A stretch of DNA of 64,000 bases from Paraburkholderia terricola (GCF_900142195.1 NZ_FRAB01000028.1:1-64000), one strand, 5' to 3'; positions 35,591 through 45,133 are shown, counted from the stretch's first letter. Notes: generated by a model not told the origin, from the letters alone. Program-made: numbers and translations.

Positions 35591-36200
35591 ATTGCTCTCC
35601 TTTTTTGTGTCGCTTTTCGGTGCTGCGGTTGCTGCTGGACGTCAGATAGCCGCGCTGGCGGCGTGCGCGTTCACGGCCCGTTCAAGCGGGCGGCATTCGC
35701 CTGCGCGCCCGGTGGGCGAAACGAACTTTCAGCGCGCCGTGAGGCGAAAAGTTGCGGGCTGGAACCTTGCTTGAGGTGGTGTTGCTCATCCATTTGTCTC
35801 CGGCTTTTTTATGCCGCTGCTCTGTATGCGAGGCGGGTACTTATGTTCAGAATGGAAATCAAAACAACAAATAAGATGTTCCTTTTTGTTCGTTTACGTA
35901 TAAATCGGGGTTAACCATACAAATGCGAAACATTTGTGGTCGATACCCCTTACGAGCAATGGAATAACCGATTACGCAGCCGGCATGCATGCGCGGCGGT
36001 CTGAAAGTTGGCGGTCAGCGTAGCAGAAAGAGGCGGCAAGAGGAGATCGCATGGGATGCGATCTTTGGTGGGGCGTCCCGCAGACCCTTGAGCCCGCGAA
36101 TCGCCATCCTCGAACCGTGTTCAAGGTATGCGCGCGGGCAGCGCGAGAGCGGGTATGCGCGCGGGCAGCGCGAGAGCGCGCCGGGAGGCGCGAACCGGCC
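35591..36200. other. Upstream region of the glycerol ABC operon
   Basis: The AT-rich stretch 35840-35945 (AACAACAAATAAGATGTTCC, TTTTTGTTCGTTTACGTATA) is a likely promoter and operator area for glpS; the DeoR-type GlpR regulator would be a candidate, but no clear operator can be named. A 27-bp tandem duplication lies at 36126-36179. No gene seen. Confidence 0.45.
36126..36179. repeat. Exact 27-bp tandem duplication
   Basis: The unit starting GGTATGCGCGCGGGCAGCG occurs at 36126-36152 and again, identically, at 36153-36179. It lies just beyond the 3' end of the hypothetical gene at 36201-36530. Confidence 0.9.
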
Positions 36201-36530
36201 TTACAGGCCGATGCGGGTTTCGGCAGCCGGTCCGTTCACTCGCGGAGCGTTGTTCGTATGGGCCGGCTCTTGCGCATAAGCCGGATGCCAGCCGCCGAGC
36301 AATCGGTCGATCGCCTCCCGAGCGTCGCGCAACGCGTCGGCCAGAGACTCGCTGCTCGACGCGAGGTGGGAAAAACCGGTCCCGCCGCGCTCCCGCACGG
36401 CCATCAGGCGACCGCCCAACTGCCGCGTGATCGTGCGGCGCAAGCGCACGCCGTGGCCGTGGCCGTCGTGCGGCACGGCTTCGATCAGTACATGAAATCC
36501 GCGATACGTTTCGTTGAGTTGTTGCGCCAT
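36201..36530 (-). CDS. Hypothetical protein
   Basis: 109 residues from ATG 36530 (MAQQLNETYRGFHVLIEAVP). The first 45 residues form alternating polar strands and the middle SESLADALRDAREAIDRLLGG is helical, a small alpha/beta layout. The C-terminal 25 residues are low-complexity. It lies 30 bp downstream of fruA in the same direction, so it may be the last gene of the fructose PTS operon. No family assigned. Confidence 0.6.
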   Translation of the reverse strand: MAQQLNETYRGFHVLIEAVPHDGHGHGVRLRRTITRQLGGRLMAVRERGGTGFSHLASSSESLADALRDAREAIDRLLGGWHPAYAQEPAHTNNAPRVNGPAAETRIGL

Positions 36531-36559
36531 GTTCGAGCCGTCGTCAGGAAGAGTGAGCG

Positions 36560-38338
36560 TCAGACGGCAGCCGCCGCCTCGACGGGCCGCTTGAGCAGCC
36601 CCACAGCAAGCGCCGTCACGATGGTGCCCGCCGCGATCGCCACCACGTACATGGCCAGATGCGTGACCGCGTTCGGAATCGGCAGCACGAAAATCCCGCC
36701 GTGCGGCACCTTCAGTTCGACGCTCGACGCCATCGAAATCGCGCCCGTAATCGCCGAGCCGATCACGCACGCCGGGATGATCCGCATCGGGTCGCGCGCG
36801 GCGAAGGGAATCGCGCCTTCCGTGATGAAGGCCATGCCGAGCACCGCGGCGGCGTTGCCGGCTTCGCGTTCGTCGGTGACGAAACGGTTGCGGAAGATCC
36901 ACGTGGCGAGCGCGATGCCGAGCGGCGGCGTCATGCCGGCGGCCATTGCGGCCGCCATCGGCGTGTACACCTGGCTCGCGATCAGGCCGGTGCTGAACGC
37001 GTAGGCCGCCTTGTTCACGGGACCACCCATGTCGAACGCCATCATCGCGCCGAGCAGCAGGCCGAGCGTGACCGCGCTGCCGGTCTGCATCGAGCGCAGC
37101 CAGTTTTCGAGGCCGTGCAGCGCGGTGGCGACCGGCGTGCCGACCACGTAGATCATCAGCAGGCCGACCACGAGCGTCGACACCAGCGGGATGATCAGCA
37201 CGGGTTTCAGTCCTTCGAGATTGCGGTGCAGTTTCAGCTTGCGGCTAATCAGCAAGGCCGTATACCCGGCGAGAAAGCCGGAGATGATGCCGCCCAGAAA
37301 ACCTGCCCCGAGGCTCGCGGCGAGCATGCCGCCCACCATGCCCGGCGTGATGCCCGGCCGGTCGGCGATCGAATACGCGATGTAGCCCGACAGCACCGGC
37401 ACCATCAACGCGAAGGCGGACTTCGCGCCGATCTGGAACAGCGCCCACGCGAGCGTGCCCTTGTGGGCGTCGTCGAATGCGTAGATGCCGCCCAGGGCGA
37501 ACGAAATCGCGATCAGCAAACCGCCCGCGACCACGAACGGCAGCATGAACGACACGCCCGTCATCAGGTGACGATAGGGGCCGGACGACTTCGCCGAGCG
37601 TTGTTTCTTGGCCGCCGCGACCTGGTCCGCGAGGGCGCCACCGCCCGCGCCTGTGCTCTGTGCGGCTCCGTCGACGGTCGCTTCAGCGATCGCCCTTTCG
37701 ATCAGCGCCGCGCCTTTGCCGATTGCGCCTTTAGTGCCCGTTTCATAGAGCCGCTTGCCGCGAAAGCGGCTCTTGTCGACCTGCGTATCGGCGGCGATCA
37801 CCACGAGGTCCGCCGCCGCGATCTGCTCGTCGCTCAGCGTGTTCTGCGCGCCGACCGAGCCTTGCGTTTCGACGTGAATGTCGTGTCCCAGCGACTTCGC
37901 GCCTTGCGCGAGTCCCTCGGCGGCCATGAAGGTGTGCGCGATGCCGGTCGGGCACGAGGTAATCGCGACGATCTTGAGCGCGCGAGTCGCCGTTTGCGCG
38001 GCCGCGGCGTTCCTCGGCGCATCCGCGCCGACGCTCGCCGCCACGCGCGCCAGCACCGCATCGGCTTCGCGGATCGCATCGTCGAGCGAAATGCGATGAA
38101 TCGTCTTGCCCGCGAACGGCGTTTCGTCGACGCGCTCGCCCGCGTCGGCGGCGATCAGCACGGCGTGCGCCGCGTCGATCTGCGCGGCGTTCAACGGCTC
38201 GTGAACGCCGAGCGCGCTGCGCGTTTCCACCGCGAGCGAGGCGCCGCGTTTTTGCGCCGCGCGGTTCAAGGCTTGCGCCGCGACCATCGGCGACGCGCTT
38301 TGTTGCGGGGACGATACCAGTCCAATCAGCTTGTCCAT
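36560..38338 (-). CDS. fruA: PTS fructose-specific permease, IIB'-IIB-IIC (FruA)
   Basis: 592 residues from ATG 38338. Residues 1-105 form a degenerate IIB' domain (Ser in LVSSPQQS where Cys is expected). Residues about 120-220 form the active IIB domain with phosphocysteine Cys129 in ITSCPTGIAHTF. The IIC membrane domain starts near 255 (YRHLMTGVSFMLPFVVAGGL) and has about eight to nine helices with GAMMAFDMGGPVNKAA. It imports fructose and phosphorylates it at C1 using phosphate from FruB. Last enzyme gene of fruBKA. Confidence 0.95.
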   Translation of the reverse strand: MDKLIGLVSSPQQSASPMVAAQALNRAAQKRGASLAVETRSALGVHEPLNAAQIDAAHAVLIAADAGERVDETPFAGKTIHRISLDDAIREADAVLARVAASVGADAPRNAAAAQTATRALKIVAITSCPTGIAHTFMAAEGLAQGAKSLGHDIHVETQGSVGAQNTLSDEQIAAADLVVIAADTQVDKSRFRGKRLYETGTKGAIGKGAALIERAIAEATVDGAAQSTGAGGGALADQVAAAKKQRSAKSSGPYRHLMTGVSFMLPFVVAGGLLIAISFALGGIYAFDDAHKGTLAWALFQIGAKSAFALMVPVLSGYIAYSIADRPGITPGMVGGMLAASLGAGFLGGIISGFLAGYTALLISRKLKLHRNLEGLKPVLIIPLVSTLVVGLLMIYVVGTPVATALHGLENWLRSMQTGSAVTLGLLLGAMMAFDMGGPVNKAAYAFSTGLIASQVYTPMAAAMAAGMTPPLGIALATWIFRNRFVTDEREAGNAAAVLGMAFITEGAIPFAARDPMRIIPACVIGSAITGAISMASSVELKVPHGGIFVLPIPNAVTHLAMYVVAIAAGTIVTALAVGLLKRPVEAAAAV

Positions 38339-38351
38339 TGCTCTCTCTGGC

Positions 38352-39371
38352 TTACACGGCTTGATGTTGGGTGACGCGCGGCGGATTCGCGGCGACGCTG
38401 AAGGTGACGAGTTCGACTTGCGCGGCGAGGGCGTCGAGGCTCGCGTGATCGGGCAAGTGCGGGCCGACCCGCGCGAGCTTGCCTGCCGCGAACGCGGTGG
38501 CCCGTTGGCCGACCGAGGGCCACGGGCGCGCTTCGATGAGACTCGCGACGAGGCCCGCCACCAGCGCGTCGCCCGCGCCGACCGTGCTGGACACCGGCAC
38601 GCGTAAAGGCGCGGCGCGCCAGCCTTGGTAGGAAGAGGCCTGGTCGCCCGATGCACGCGTCACGCCCAGCGCGCCACGCTCGCCCAGCGAAACCACCCCA
38701 TACGCGATGCCGCGTTCCACGAGCTCGCAGGCCGCGTGAATCAGCGCGTCGTCGTCGGCGAGCGAGCGGCCGAGCGCCGCTTCCAGTTCCGCGCGATTCG
38801 GCTTCACCAGATCCGGCAGACCGTCCGGCTCGCCGGCGCGCAATGCGTCGGCGAGCGGCGCGCCGCTCGTATCCAGCGCGACGCGCGCGCCCGCCGCATG
38901 CAACGCACGCGTGACGCGTCGATAGAACGACACGTCGACACCCGGCGGCAGACTGCCCGCCAGCACGAACCAGCGCCCAGGCTCGGCGAGTTCGACCACG
39001 CGCCGCTCCAACGCGTCGACATCGGCCGCGCTCGGCAGCGAGGTCGCGAGATTGATGTCGGTGGTTTCGTTGCGCGCGGTATCGACGAGCTTCACGTTGA
39101 TGCGCGGACGCCCCGCGATTCTCACGAAGCGGTCGACGATGTGCTTGTCGGCGAACATCGCGTCGAAAGCCGCGGCGTCCTCGGCGCCGAGCAGGCCCGT
39201 GGCGATCGTCGTCATGCCGTAGTCGGCGAGACAGCCTGCGACGTTCACGCCCTTGCCGCCCGCGTTGAATTCGAGCGACGCCGCGAGATTCACCTCGCCG
39301 AGCGCAAGGTTGGCGACGCGCACGGTTTGATCGAGCGCCGGATTCGGCGTGACGGTGACGACGGTTTTCAT
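38352..39371 (-). CDS. fruK: 1-phosphofructokinase
   Basis: 339 residues, PfkB-family kinase. The start VTVTPNPALDQTVRVANLAL and NAGGKGVNVAGCLADYG give the sugar-binding side. The C-terminal PVSSTVGAGDALVAGLVASL holds the catalytic Asp of the GAGD motif and the anion hole. It converts fructose-1-phosphate from FruA into fructose-1,6-bisphosphate. Its start overlaps fruB by ATGA. Confidence 0.94.
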   Translation of the reverse strand: MKTVVTVTPNPALDQTVRVANLALGEVNLAASLEFNAGGKGVNVAGCLADYGMTTIATGLLGAEDAAAFDAMFADKHIVDRFVRIAGRPRINVKLVDTARNETTDINLATSLPSAADVDALERRVVELAEPGRWFVLAGSLPPGVDVSFYRRVTRALHAAGARVALDTSGAPLADALRAGEPDGLPDLVKPNRAELEAALGRSLADDDALIHAACELVERGIAYGVVSLGERGALGVTRASGDQASSYQGWRAAPLRVPVSSTVGAGDALVAGLVASLIEARPWPSVGQRATAFAAGKLARVGPHLPDHASLDALAAQVELVTFSVAANPPRVTQHQAV

Positions 39372-41875
39372 GCCGCCGCCTTGATCTCGGTGTTATCCAG
39401 CGCGCGGACCGCGTCGACGTCCTCGCAATCCAATGCGCGGCGCGCGAGTGCCTGCATCGCGTCGAGCCGCGACGCGCGCAGCCGCGATTTGACGGCGGGA
39501 ATATCGCGCGAGCTCATCGACAGTTCGTCGACGCCGAGACCCGCGAGAATCGACGCGCCGAGCGGATCGCCCGCGAGGCCGCCGCACACGCCGACCCATT
39601 TGCGATGGCGGCGCGCGCCGTCGACGGTCTGCTTGATCATGCGCAGCACGGCGGGGTGCAGGCTCTCGGCCATGCGCGCGAGTTCGGGGTGCTCGCGGTC
39701 CACGGCCAGCACGTATTGCGTCAGATCGTTGGTGCCGATCGAGAAGAAATCGACCAGCGCGGCGAAGTGATCCGCGAACGCCGCCGCCGACGGCGTTTCG
39801 ACCATGATGCCGAGCGGCACCTTCGGCGCGTCGAGTTCGGCGCGCACGGTTTCGGCGAGCGCGATGGCCTGGCGCGCCTCGTCGAGCGTGGAGACCATCG
39901 GGAACATGATCCACAGCGGGCCATCCTTGGCGGCGCGGTAGAGCGCGCGCAATTGCGGCACGAACAGGTCCGGGCGGCGCAGGCACAGGCGCACGCCGCG
40001 CACGCCGAGGAACGGATTCGATTCGTGCGGCAGGTTCAGATACGGCACCTGCTTGTCGCCGCCGATGTCGAGCGTGCGAATGATCAACTGACGCCCGCCG
40101 CTCGCTTCGACCATGCGCCGATAGCAATCGTATTGTTCGTCTTCGCTCGGCGCGTCGTGGCGCTCCAGAAACAGGAACTCGGTGCGCATGAGTCCGACGC
40201 CGTCCGCGCCGTTGGCGAGCGCGTCGCGCACCTGGTCGGGCCGCGTGATGTTCGCGCCGATCTCCAGCACGTGGCCGTCGAGCGTCGCGGCGGGCAGCGC
40301 GCGGTTGGCCGCCGCGCGCTGCGCTTCCTCGGCCAGTTGCAATTGCGTTTGCCGCGCGCGCTCGCGGTCCCGCGCCGACACGCCGACATAGAGACGACCG
40401 CCGCTGCCGTCGAGCACCGCGTCGCTGCCGTCGGCGATCTCCATCAACGCCGCGCCGCACGCGACCGCCGCGGGCACGCCGAGCGTGCGCGCGAGAATCG
40501 CGGTGTGCGACGTGGGTCCGCCCGACACCGTGCAGAAGCCGAGCGTGACGGCCGGGTCGAGCATCGCGGTGTCGGAGGGCGTGAGGTCTTCGGCGATCAG
40601 AATGGCGGGCGTGTCGAGCCGCGTGTCGGTCGCCACGTTTTCGCCGAGGTGCTTCAGCACGCGCCGCGCGACGTCGCGCAAATCGGTGGCGCGCGAGGCG
40701 AGCAGCAGATCGGGCAGGGCGGCGAGGCGCGCGGCCTGTTGCTCGGCCGCCTGATGCCAGGACCAGGCCACGCCGTGGCCGTCGAGCAGCAGACGCGCGG
40801 CTTCGGTGAACAGGTCCGTGTCGTTCAGCAGTTCGCGGTGGGCCGCGAAGATTTCGGCTTCCGCCGCGCCGAGGCGCGCGGCGGTGTCGCGGGTGAGGGC
40901 GTCGAGTTCGTCGGCGGTTTTGCGCAGCGCTTCGTCGAGCCGATGCGTGGCTTCGACGGTCTCGCCGGGGCGGTCCTGAATCTCCAGGCGCGCGGTGCGC
41001 AGCACGCGCACCGGTCCGATCGAAAAGCCGGGACCGGCGCTGACGCCTTCGAACACCGTCGCCGGGTCGAGCGGCGTCCACGATACCGGCTGTGCTTTTT
41101 GACGGCGCGCGCGAGCCGCCGCGGCGCGCTCGTGTTCTTCCGCCGACAACGCTTCGATGGTGCGTTTCAACGCGGCCAGCGCGTCCGCCGCATCGACGCC
41201 TTGCGCGGACAACACCAGGTGCGCATTCGCGGTCGCGCCCAGTTGCAGCAGGCTGACGAGGTTCTTCGGGTCAGCGGCGAGCTTGCCGTTGCGCACACGC
41301 AAGGCGGCCTGATAGCGCTTGGCGGTCGCCACCCAGGCGCTGGCCGGGCGAGCGTGCAAGCCGTGCGGATAGTCCAGCACCAGTTCGACGCGCTGCTCGA
41401 AATCCGCGGGCGTCGCGTCGATCACCGCGGCGGCGGCGTTGGCGGCGGCGCCGTTCAGCGCGTCGACCAGCACCTGTGGATCGCGCGCTTCGACCAGCGC
41501 CTGCAATTGCCGCGGATCGCCGATCAGACGCGTGAGACGTTGCAGCAGCGCGATGTGTTCGTCGGATTGCGCGGCGATCGCGACCACCAGATTGGCGCGC
41601 TCGCCGTCGTGCCATTCGACGCCTTCGGGCAATTGCAGCACGGCCACGCCGGTGCGCCGGATCAGATGGCGGTCTTCCTGCATGCCGTGCGGAATCGCGA
41701 CGCCGTTGCCCAGATACGTGTTCGAGACTTTTTCGCGGCCCTGAAGACTGTCGACGTAAGCGGGCTCGATATAACCGGCGGCGGCCAGCAACTGGCCGGC
41801 CTGGACGATCGCCTCGTGTTTCGAACTTGCACGTGCGTTCAGTCGAACCAGCTCTGCGGTAAGCAGCGACGGCAT
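39368..41875 (-). CDS. fruB: Fused PTS protein EIIA(Fru)-HPr-EI (FruB, multiphosphoryl transfer protein)
   Basis: 835 residues. Domain order: EIIA(Fru) at about 1-145 with phospho-His63 in NGVAIPHGMQ; HPr at about 160-245 with His174 in HGLHARPAS; and enzyme I at about 275-825 with His457 in GGPTSHTAILART plus the PEP-binding blocks GVGLMRTEFLFL, SNPFLGVRG, GTNDLTQYVLAVDR and GVCGGLAGDP. One protein therefore carries phosphate from PEP to FruA, making fructose uptake independent of a separate HPr/EI. Ribosome site AGGAGACGCG before ATG 41875. Confidence 0.95.
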   Translation of the reverse strand: MPSLLTAELVRLNARASSKHEAIVQAGQLLAAAGYIEPAYVDSLQGREKVSNTYLGNGVAIPHGMQEDRHLIRRTGVAVLQLPEGVEWHDGERANLVVAIAAQSDEHIALLQRLTRLIGDPRQLQALVEARDPQVLVDALNGAAANAAAAVIDATPADFEQRVELVLDYPHGLHARPASAWVATAKRYQAALRVRNGKLAADPKNLVSLLQLGATANAHLVLSAQGVDAADALAALKRTIEALSAEEHERAAAARARRQKAQPVSWTPLDPATVFEGVSAGPGFSIGPVRVLRTARLEIQDRPGETVEATHRLDEALRKTADELDALTRDTAARLGAAEAEIFAAHRELLNDTDLFTEAARLLLDGHGVAWSWHQAAEQQAARLAALPDLLLASRATDLRDVARRVLKHLGENVATDTRLDTPAILIAEDLTPSDTAMLDPAVTLGFCTVSGGPTSHTAILARTLGVPAAVACGAALMEIADGSDAVLDGSGGRLYVGVSARDRERARQTQLQLAEEAQRAAANRALPAATLDGHVLEIGANITRPDQVRDALANGADGVGLMRTEFLFLERHDAPSEDEQYDCYRRMVEASGGRQLIIRTLDIGGDKQVPYLNLPHESNPFLGVRGVRLCLRRPDLFVPQLRALYRAAKDGPLWIMFPMVSTLDEARQAIALAETVRAELDAPKVPLGIMVETPSAAAFADHFAALVDFFSIGTNDLTQYVLAVDREHPELARMAESLHPAVLRMIKQTVDGARRHRKWVGVCGGLAGDPLGASILAGLGVDELSMSSRDIPAVKSRLRASRLDAMQALARRALDCEDVDAVRALDNTEIKAAA

Positions 41876-41912
41876 CGCGTCTCCTGAAATCGAATCGTTG
41901 AAGTGTGCTTAT

Positions 41913-41926
41913 TGGAATCGATACCA
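41913..41926. promoter_or_regulatory. FruR operator, fruB-proximal copy
   Basis: TGGAATCGATACCA is a near-perfect palindrome (centre TCGA) typical of LacI/FruR-family operators. It lies 38 bp upstream of the fruB start. Thirteen of its 14 bases, plus the following CTT, recur at 42082-42095. Confidence 0.8.
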
Positions 41927-42081
41927 CTTTGCGCGTCAAGCCTGAACCGGTGTTACGGATTTCAGTGAAAATCGCGGAAAGCCAGGTAGAATGGTCGGAA
42001 AACGCCAATTGGCCGGTACTCGCCGCGACGCGGCGAATTCGCTGGCATGAATGCAATCCAGGGAAAATACCGAGCGGTTCA

Positions 42082-42095
42082 AGGAATCGATACCA
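42082..42095. promoter_or_regulatory. FruR operator, fruR-proximal copy
   Basis: AGGAATCGATACCA lies 4 bp before the fruR start codon, over its ribosome-binding region, suggesting negative autoregulation. It matches the copy at 41913. Confidence 0.8.
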
Positions 42096-42099
42096 CTTC

Positions 42100-43092
42100 A
42101 TGAATCTACGAATCAAGGATGTTGCCGAAGCGGCAGGAGTGTCGGTCACGACCGTCTCGCGTGTCCTGTCGAACAACGGGCCGGTGCGCGATGCGGTGCG
42201 TCAGCGGGTGCTCGGCGCCATCGAGCAATTGGGTTATCGCCCGAACGCCGCCGCGCGCCGCCTGCGTTCGGGCGACACGGCCACCATCGGCCTGATCGTG
42301 TCGGACGTGCGCAACCCGTTCTTCACCGAGGTCAGCCGCGCGGTGGAAGACGCCGCGTATCAGCAGGGGCTGCGCGTGATTCTCTGCAACACGGACGAAA
42401 ACAGCGAAAAGGAGGCGATGTATCTGCGGCTCATGGAAGAGGAGCGCGTGACGGGCTGCATTTATTCGCCGACTCACGACGCCGCGCAGCGCTTCAAGGC
42501 GCAAGCCTACGATTTCCCGGTGGTGATGATCGACCGCGCCGGTCCCGCGGGCAGCGCGGATGCGGTGGTGCTCGATAACCGCGACGCGGCGGCGCGTCTC
42601 GTCGAGCATCTGGTGGAGCGGGGCTATCGGCGCATCGCCGGGCTGTTCGGCAACGCCAGTACCACGGGCCGCGAACGTCACGACGGTTTTGCGCAGGCGC
42701 TGGGTCGGCATGGCTTGCCGGTGCGGGCGGAGTTCGTCGAGCCGAATGCGGAGAGCGCGCTGCGGCATGTCGGCGCGTGGCTCGCCGACGATCCGGCGTC
42801 GCGGCCGGATGCGATCGTCGCGAGCAACGGCTTGCTGCTGCTCGGCGCTTACCGTGAAATGCGGGCGCGCGGCGCGACGCCCGGCGCGGACATCGCGCTC
42901 GCCGGTTTCGACAACGACTCGTGGACCGATCTCGTGACGCCGGGCATTACCGTCATCGCGCAGCCGGTGTACGAGATTGGCAAGATCGCCATGCAGTTGC
43001 TGACACAGCGGCTCGCGGACCCGTCGATGTCCACGCGTTCGCTGGTTCTGCCAGGCGAGTTGGTGATTCGCGGGTCGACGGCGGCGCGGTAG
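42100..43092 (+). CDS. fruR: LacI-family regulator of the fructose operon
   Basis: 330 residues from ATG 42100. The LacI helix-turn-helix is at residues 1-50 (LRIKDVAEAAGVSVTTVSRV and the hinge YRPNAAARRLRSG). The periplasmic-binding-like sugar domain follows (IGLIVSDVRNPFFTEVSRAV, GRERHDGFAQAL, VIAQPVYEIGKIAMQLL). It is divergent from fruBKA and flanked by two operator copies in the shared 224-bp region, so it should repress fruBKA and itself until a fructose phosphate binds. The open frame runs upstream to 41905, but that would read through the operators. Confidence 0.92.
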   Translation: MNLRIKDVAEAAGVSVTTVSRVLSNNGPVRDAVRQRVLGAIEQLGYRPNAAARRLRSGDTATIGLIVSDVRNPFFTEVSRAVEDAAYQQGLRVILCNTDENSEKEAMYLRLMEEERVTGCIYSPTHDAAQRFKAQAYDFPVVMIDRAGPAGSADAVVLDNRDAAARLVEHLVERGYRRIAGLFGNASTTGRERHDGFAQALGRHGLPVRAEFVEPNAESALRHVGAWLADDPASRPDAIVASNGLLLLGAYREMRARGATPGADIALAGFDNDSWTDLVTPGITVIAQPVYEIGKIAMQLLTQRLADPSMSTRSLVLPGELVIRGSTAAR

Positions 43093-43486
43093 GTTGGGGG
43101 GTAAGGCGGCGCCTTGTTCGACGCGCATCCCACGTTTGTATCGCGTCGGTGTTCGGGAGCGCTTTGCTGTTCGATTTCGGTTATGTCGGGCCGGCGGTCT
43201 CTGTGCGCGCTGTGGGCCGCAGGGCTGATTTCATCGAGTGCGGGTTGGTGACGAAATTCGCCGCGGGCGTGACCGGCGGCTTTGGTTTTGGCTTTGGCTT
43301 CCGCTTCGCGCTTGCGGCGAGCGCGTTCTTCGCGTTCATGCGCGTGATGGGACGAGGCTGAGCGCAAGGCTCGGTGCTCGCCCGACCCCTTCGGCTAGTT
43401 CGGCCTCTTCGACCCGTTCGACCCCTTCGGCTAGTTCAACCCCTTCGACTAGTTCGAACCCTTCAGCTAGTTCAAACCGCGACATC
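43093..43486. other. Intergenic region with degenerate tandem repeats
   Basis: It separates the convergent ends of fruR and the ArsR gene. No T-run terminator recognised. The right half carries the repeat array at 43385-43477. Small open frames here follow the repeat and are not supported. Confidence 0.4.
43385..43477. repeat. Degenerate 18-bp tandem repeat (about five units)
   Basis: Five consecutive units of about 18 bp with the consensus CCCCTTCGGCTAGTTCRA, differing by one to five bases (for example CCCCTTCGACTAGTTCGA and CCCTTCAGCTAGTTCAAA). It ends just beyond the 3' end of the ArsR gene. There are no spacers, so it is not CRISPR-like. Confidence 0.85.
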
Positions 43487-43849
43487 TCAAGCCGACTCAC
43501 TCAACGCCGGCTCCCTCACGATCTGTTCGAGAATCGCCTGCATCAAGCCCGGAAAGCGGGCGTCCAGTTCCGCGCGCCGCAGCGAATTCTGATGCACGGT
43601 GCCGGCGACGCGCGTGCGTACCAGCCCCGCTTCACGCAGGATCCGAAAGTGATGGGACACGCTCGACTTGGGGCGCCCGCCGTCGAGCTCGCCGCAGGTG
43701 GCTTCTTCGACCAAGGCGAGCCGCCGGACGATATCGAGCCGGGCGGGGTCGCTGAGAGCATGGAACAGCCGTCCGAGCGTCAAGTCCTCGGCGGCGGGAT
43801 GGTTATAGGTGCGCATTGTGCAGATGGTAAAGGTTTCTGCGATACTCAT
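43487..43849 (-). CDS. ArsR-family transcriptional regulator
   Basis: 120 residues; ATG 43849, or ATG 43816 giving 109 residues. The winged helix has ALSDPARLDIVRRLALVEEA, then CGELDGGRPKSSVSHHFRIL and LVRTRVAGTVHQNSLRRAEL. The ArsR metal-binding ELCVCDL motif is absent (ATCGELDGG instead, one Cys), so metal sensing is unlikely. It is divergent from the old yellow enzyme gene with only 53 bp between starts and probably controls it. Confidence 0.88.
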   Translation of the reverse strand: MSIAETFTICTMRTYNHPAAEDLTLGRLFHALSDPARLDIVRRLALVEEATCGELDGGRPKSSVSHHFRILREAGLVRTRVAGTVHQNSLRRAELDARFPGLMQAILEQIVREPALSESA

Positions 43850-43902
43850 AGTTCGATGTTTATCGAACTACCGTACGAGCTTATACACAGGAGTTTAGCC
43901 CG

Positions 43903-45000
43903 ATGTCCGCATTGTTTCAGCCCTACAAGCTCAAGGACGTCTCCTTGCGCAACCGCATCGCCATTCCGCCGATGTGCCAGTACACCGCCGAAGACGGTCT
44001 GATCAACGACTGGCACCGCGTGCACCTCGCCGGTCTCGCGCGCGGCGGCGCCGGCCTCGTGATCGTCGAGGCCACGGCGGTGTCGCCCGAAGGCCGCATC
44101 ACGCCGGGCTGCGCCGGCATCTGGACGGACGAGCAGGCGCAGGCCTTCGCGCCGGTGGTCGCGTCCATCAAGGCGGCGGGCGCGGTGCCGGGCATCCAGA
44201 TCGGTCACGCGGGCCGCAAAGCCAGCGCCAATCGTCCGTGGGAGGGCGACGACCATATCGCCGAGGGCGACAGCCGCGGCTGGCAGACCATCGCGCCGTC
44301 GGCGATCGCGTTCGGCGGCAATCTGCCCAAGGTGCCGAAGGCGATGACGCTCGACGACATCGCCCGGGTTCGCGAAGACTTCGTCGCCGCAGCACGGCGC
44401 GCGCGCGACGCGGGCTTTGAATGGCTCGAACTGCACTTCGCGCACGGCTATCTGGGCCAGAGCTTCTTCTCGACGCACTCGAATCAACGCGACGACGCGT
44501 ACGGCGGCAGCCTCGAAAACCGCAGCCGCTTTCTGCTGGAAACGCTGGCGGCGGTGCGCAAGGTGTGGCCGGAACATCTGCCGCTGACCGCGCGCTTCGG
44601 CGTGATCGAGTACGACGGGCGCGATGAGGAAACGCTGGCGGAGTCGATCGAACTGGCGAGGAATTTCCGGCGCGAAGGGCTGGACATGTTGAGCGTGAGC
44701 GTCGGCTTCTCCACGCCGGGCGCGGCGATTCCGTGGGCGCCGGCGTTCCTCGCGCCGATCGCCGAGCGCGTGCGCCGCGAGGCCGGGATTCCGGTGTCGT
44801 CGGCGTGGGGTATCGATACGCCGGAACTGGCGGACCGCTCGGTGAAGAACGGGCAACTGGATCTGGTGATGGTCGGCCGAGCGCATCTGGCCGATCCGCA
44901 CTGGCCGTATCACGCGGCGCGCAAGCTCGGCATCGAACGGCCTTCGTGGACACTGCCGGCGCCGTACGCGCATTGGCTCGAACGATACGCGGTGGCGTAA
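43903..45000 (+). CDS. NADH:flavin oxidoreductase, old yellow enzyme family (YqjM/XenA type)
   Basis: 365 residues forming a single TIM barrel. Characteristic blocks are NRIAIPPMCQYTAEDGLIND (Cys of the YqjM class near the flavin), IQIGHAGRKASANRPWEG, FEWLELHFAHGYLGQSFFST with the paired substrate-binding residues, SNQRDDAYGGSLENRSRF and MVGRAHLADPHWPYHAARKL. It binds FMN and reduces activated C=C bonds or nitro groups with NAD(P)H. The divergent ArsR-type gene suggests induction by an electrophile. Confidence 0.93.
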   Translation: MSALFQPYKLKDVSLRNRIAIPPMCQYTAEDGLINDWHRVHLAGLARGGAGLVIVEATAVSPEGRITPGCAGIWTDEQAQAFAPVVASIKAAGAVPGIQIGHAGRKASANRPWEGDDHIAEGDSRGWQTIAPSAIAFGGNLPKVPKAMTLDDIARVREDFVAAARRARDAGFEWLELHFAHGYLGQSFFSTHSNQRDDAYGGSLENRSRFLLETLAAVRKVWPEHLPLTARFGVIEYDGRDEETLAESIELARNFRREGLDMLSVSVGFSTPGAAIPWAPAFLAPIAERVRREAGIPVSSAWGIDTPELADRSVKNGQLDLVMVGRAHLADPHWPYHAARKLGIERPSWTLPAPYAHWLERYAVA

Positions 45001-45133
45001 GCCGGAGCGCAAATCGCTTGCCGGGGCGTGACTGCACGCGGCCGCATGGGATGCCCGTTCATGGCTCCGGCGCTGTCGTTCGCTAATAAGCGGAGCGCGA
45101 TATAGGTTCGCCCCGAGGGATACGAGAGCGCAA

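Noticed and set aside
39605..41887. 760-codon plus-strand open frame
   Set aside because: Antisense to fruB, which has complete domains and catalytic residues; the frame is composition-driven.
43385..43477. Possible CRISPR array
   Set aside because: Units are contiguous without spacers, only 18 bp and diverged; no cas genes nearby.
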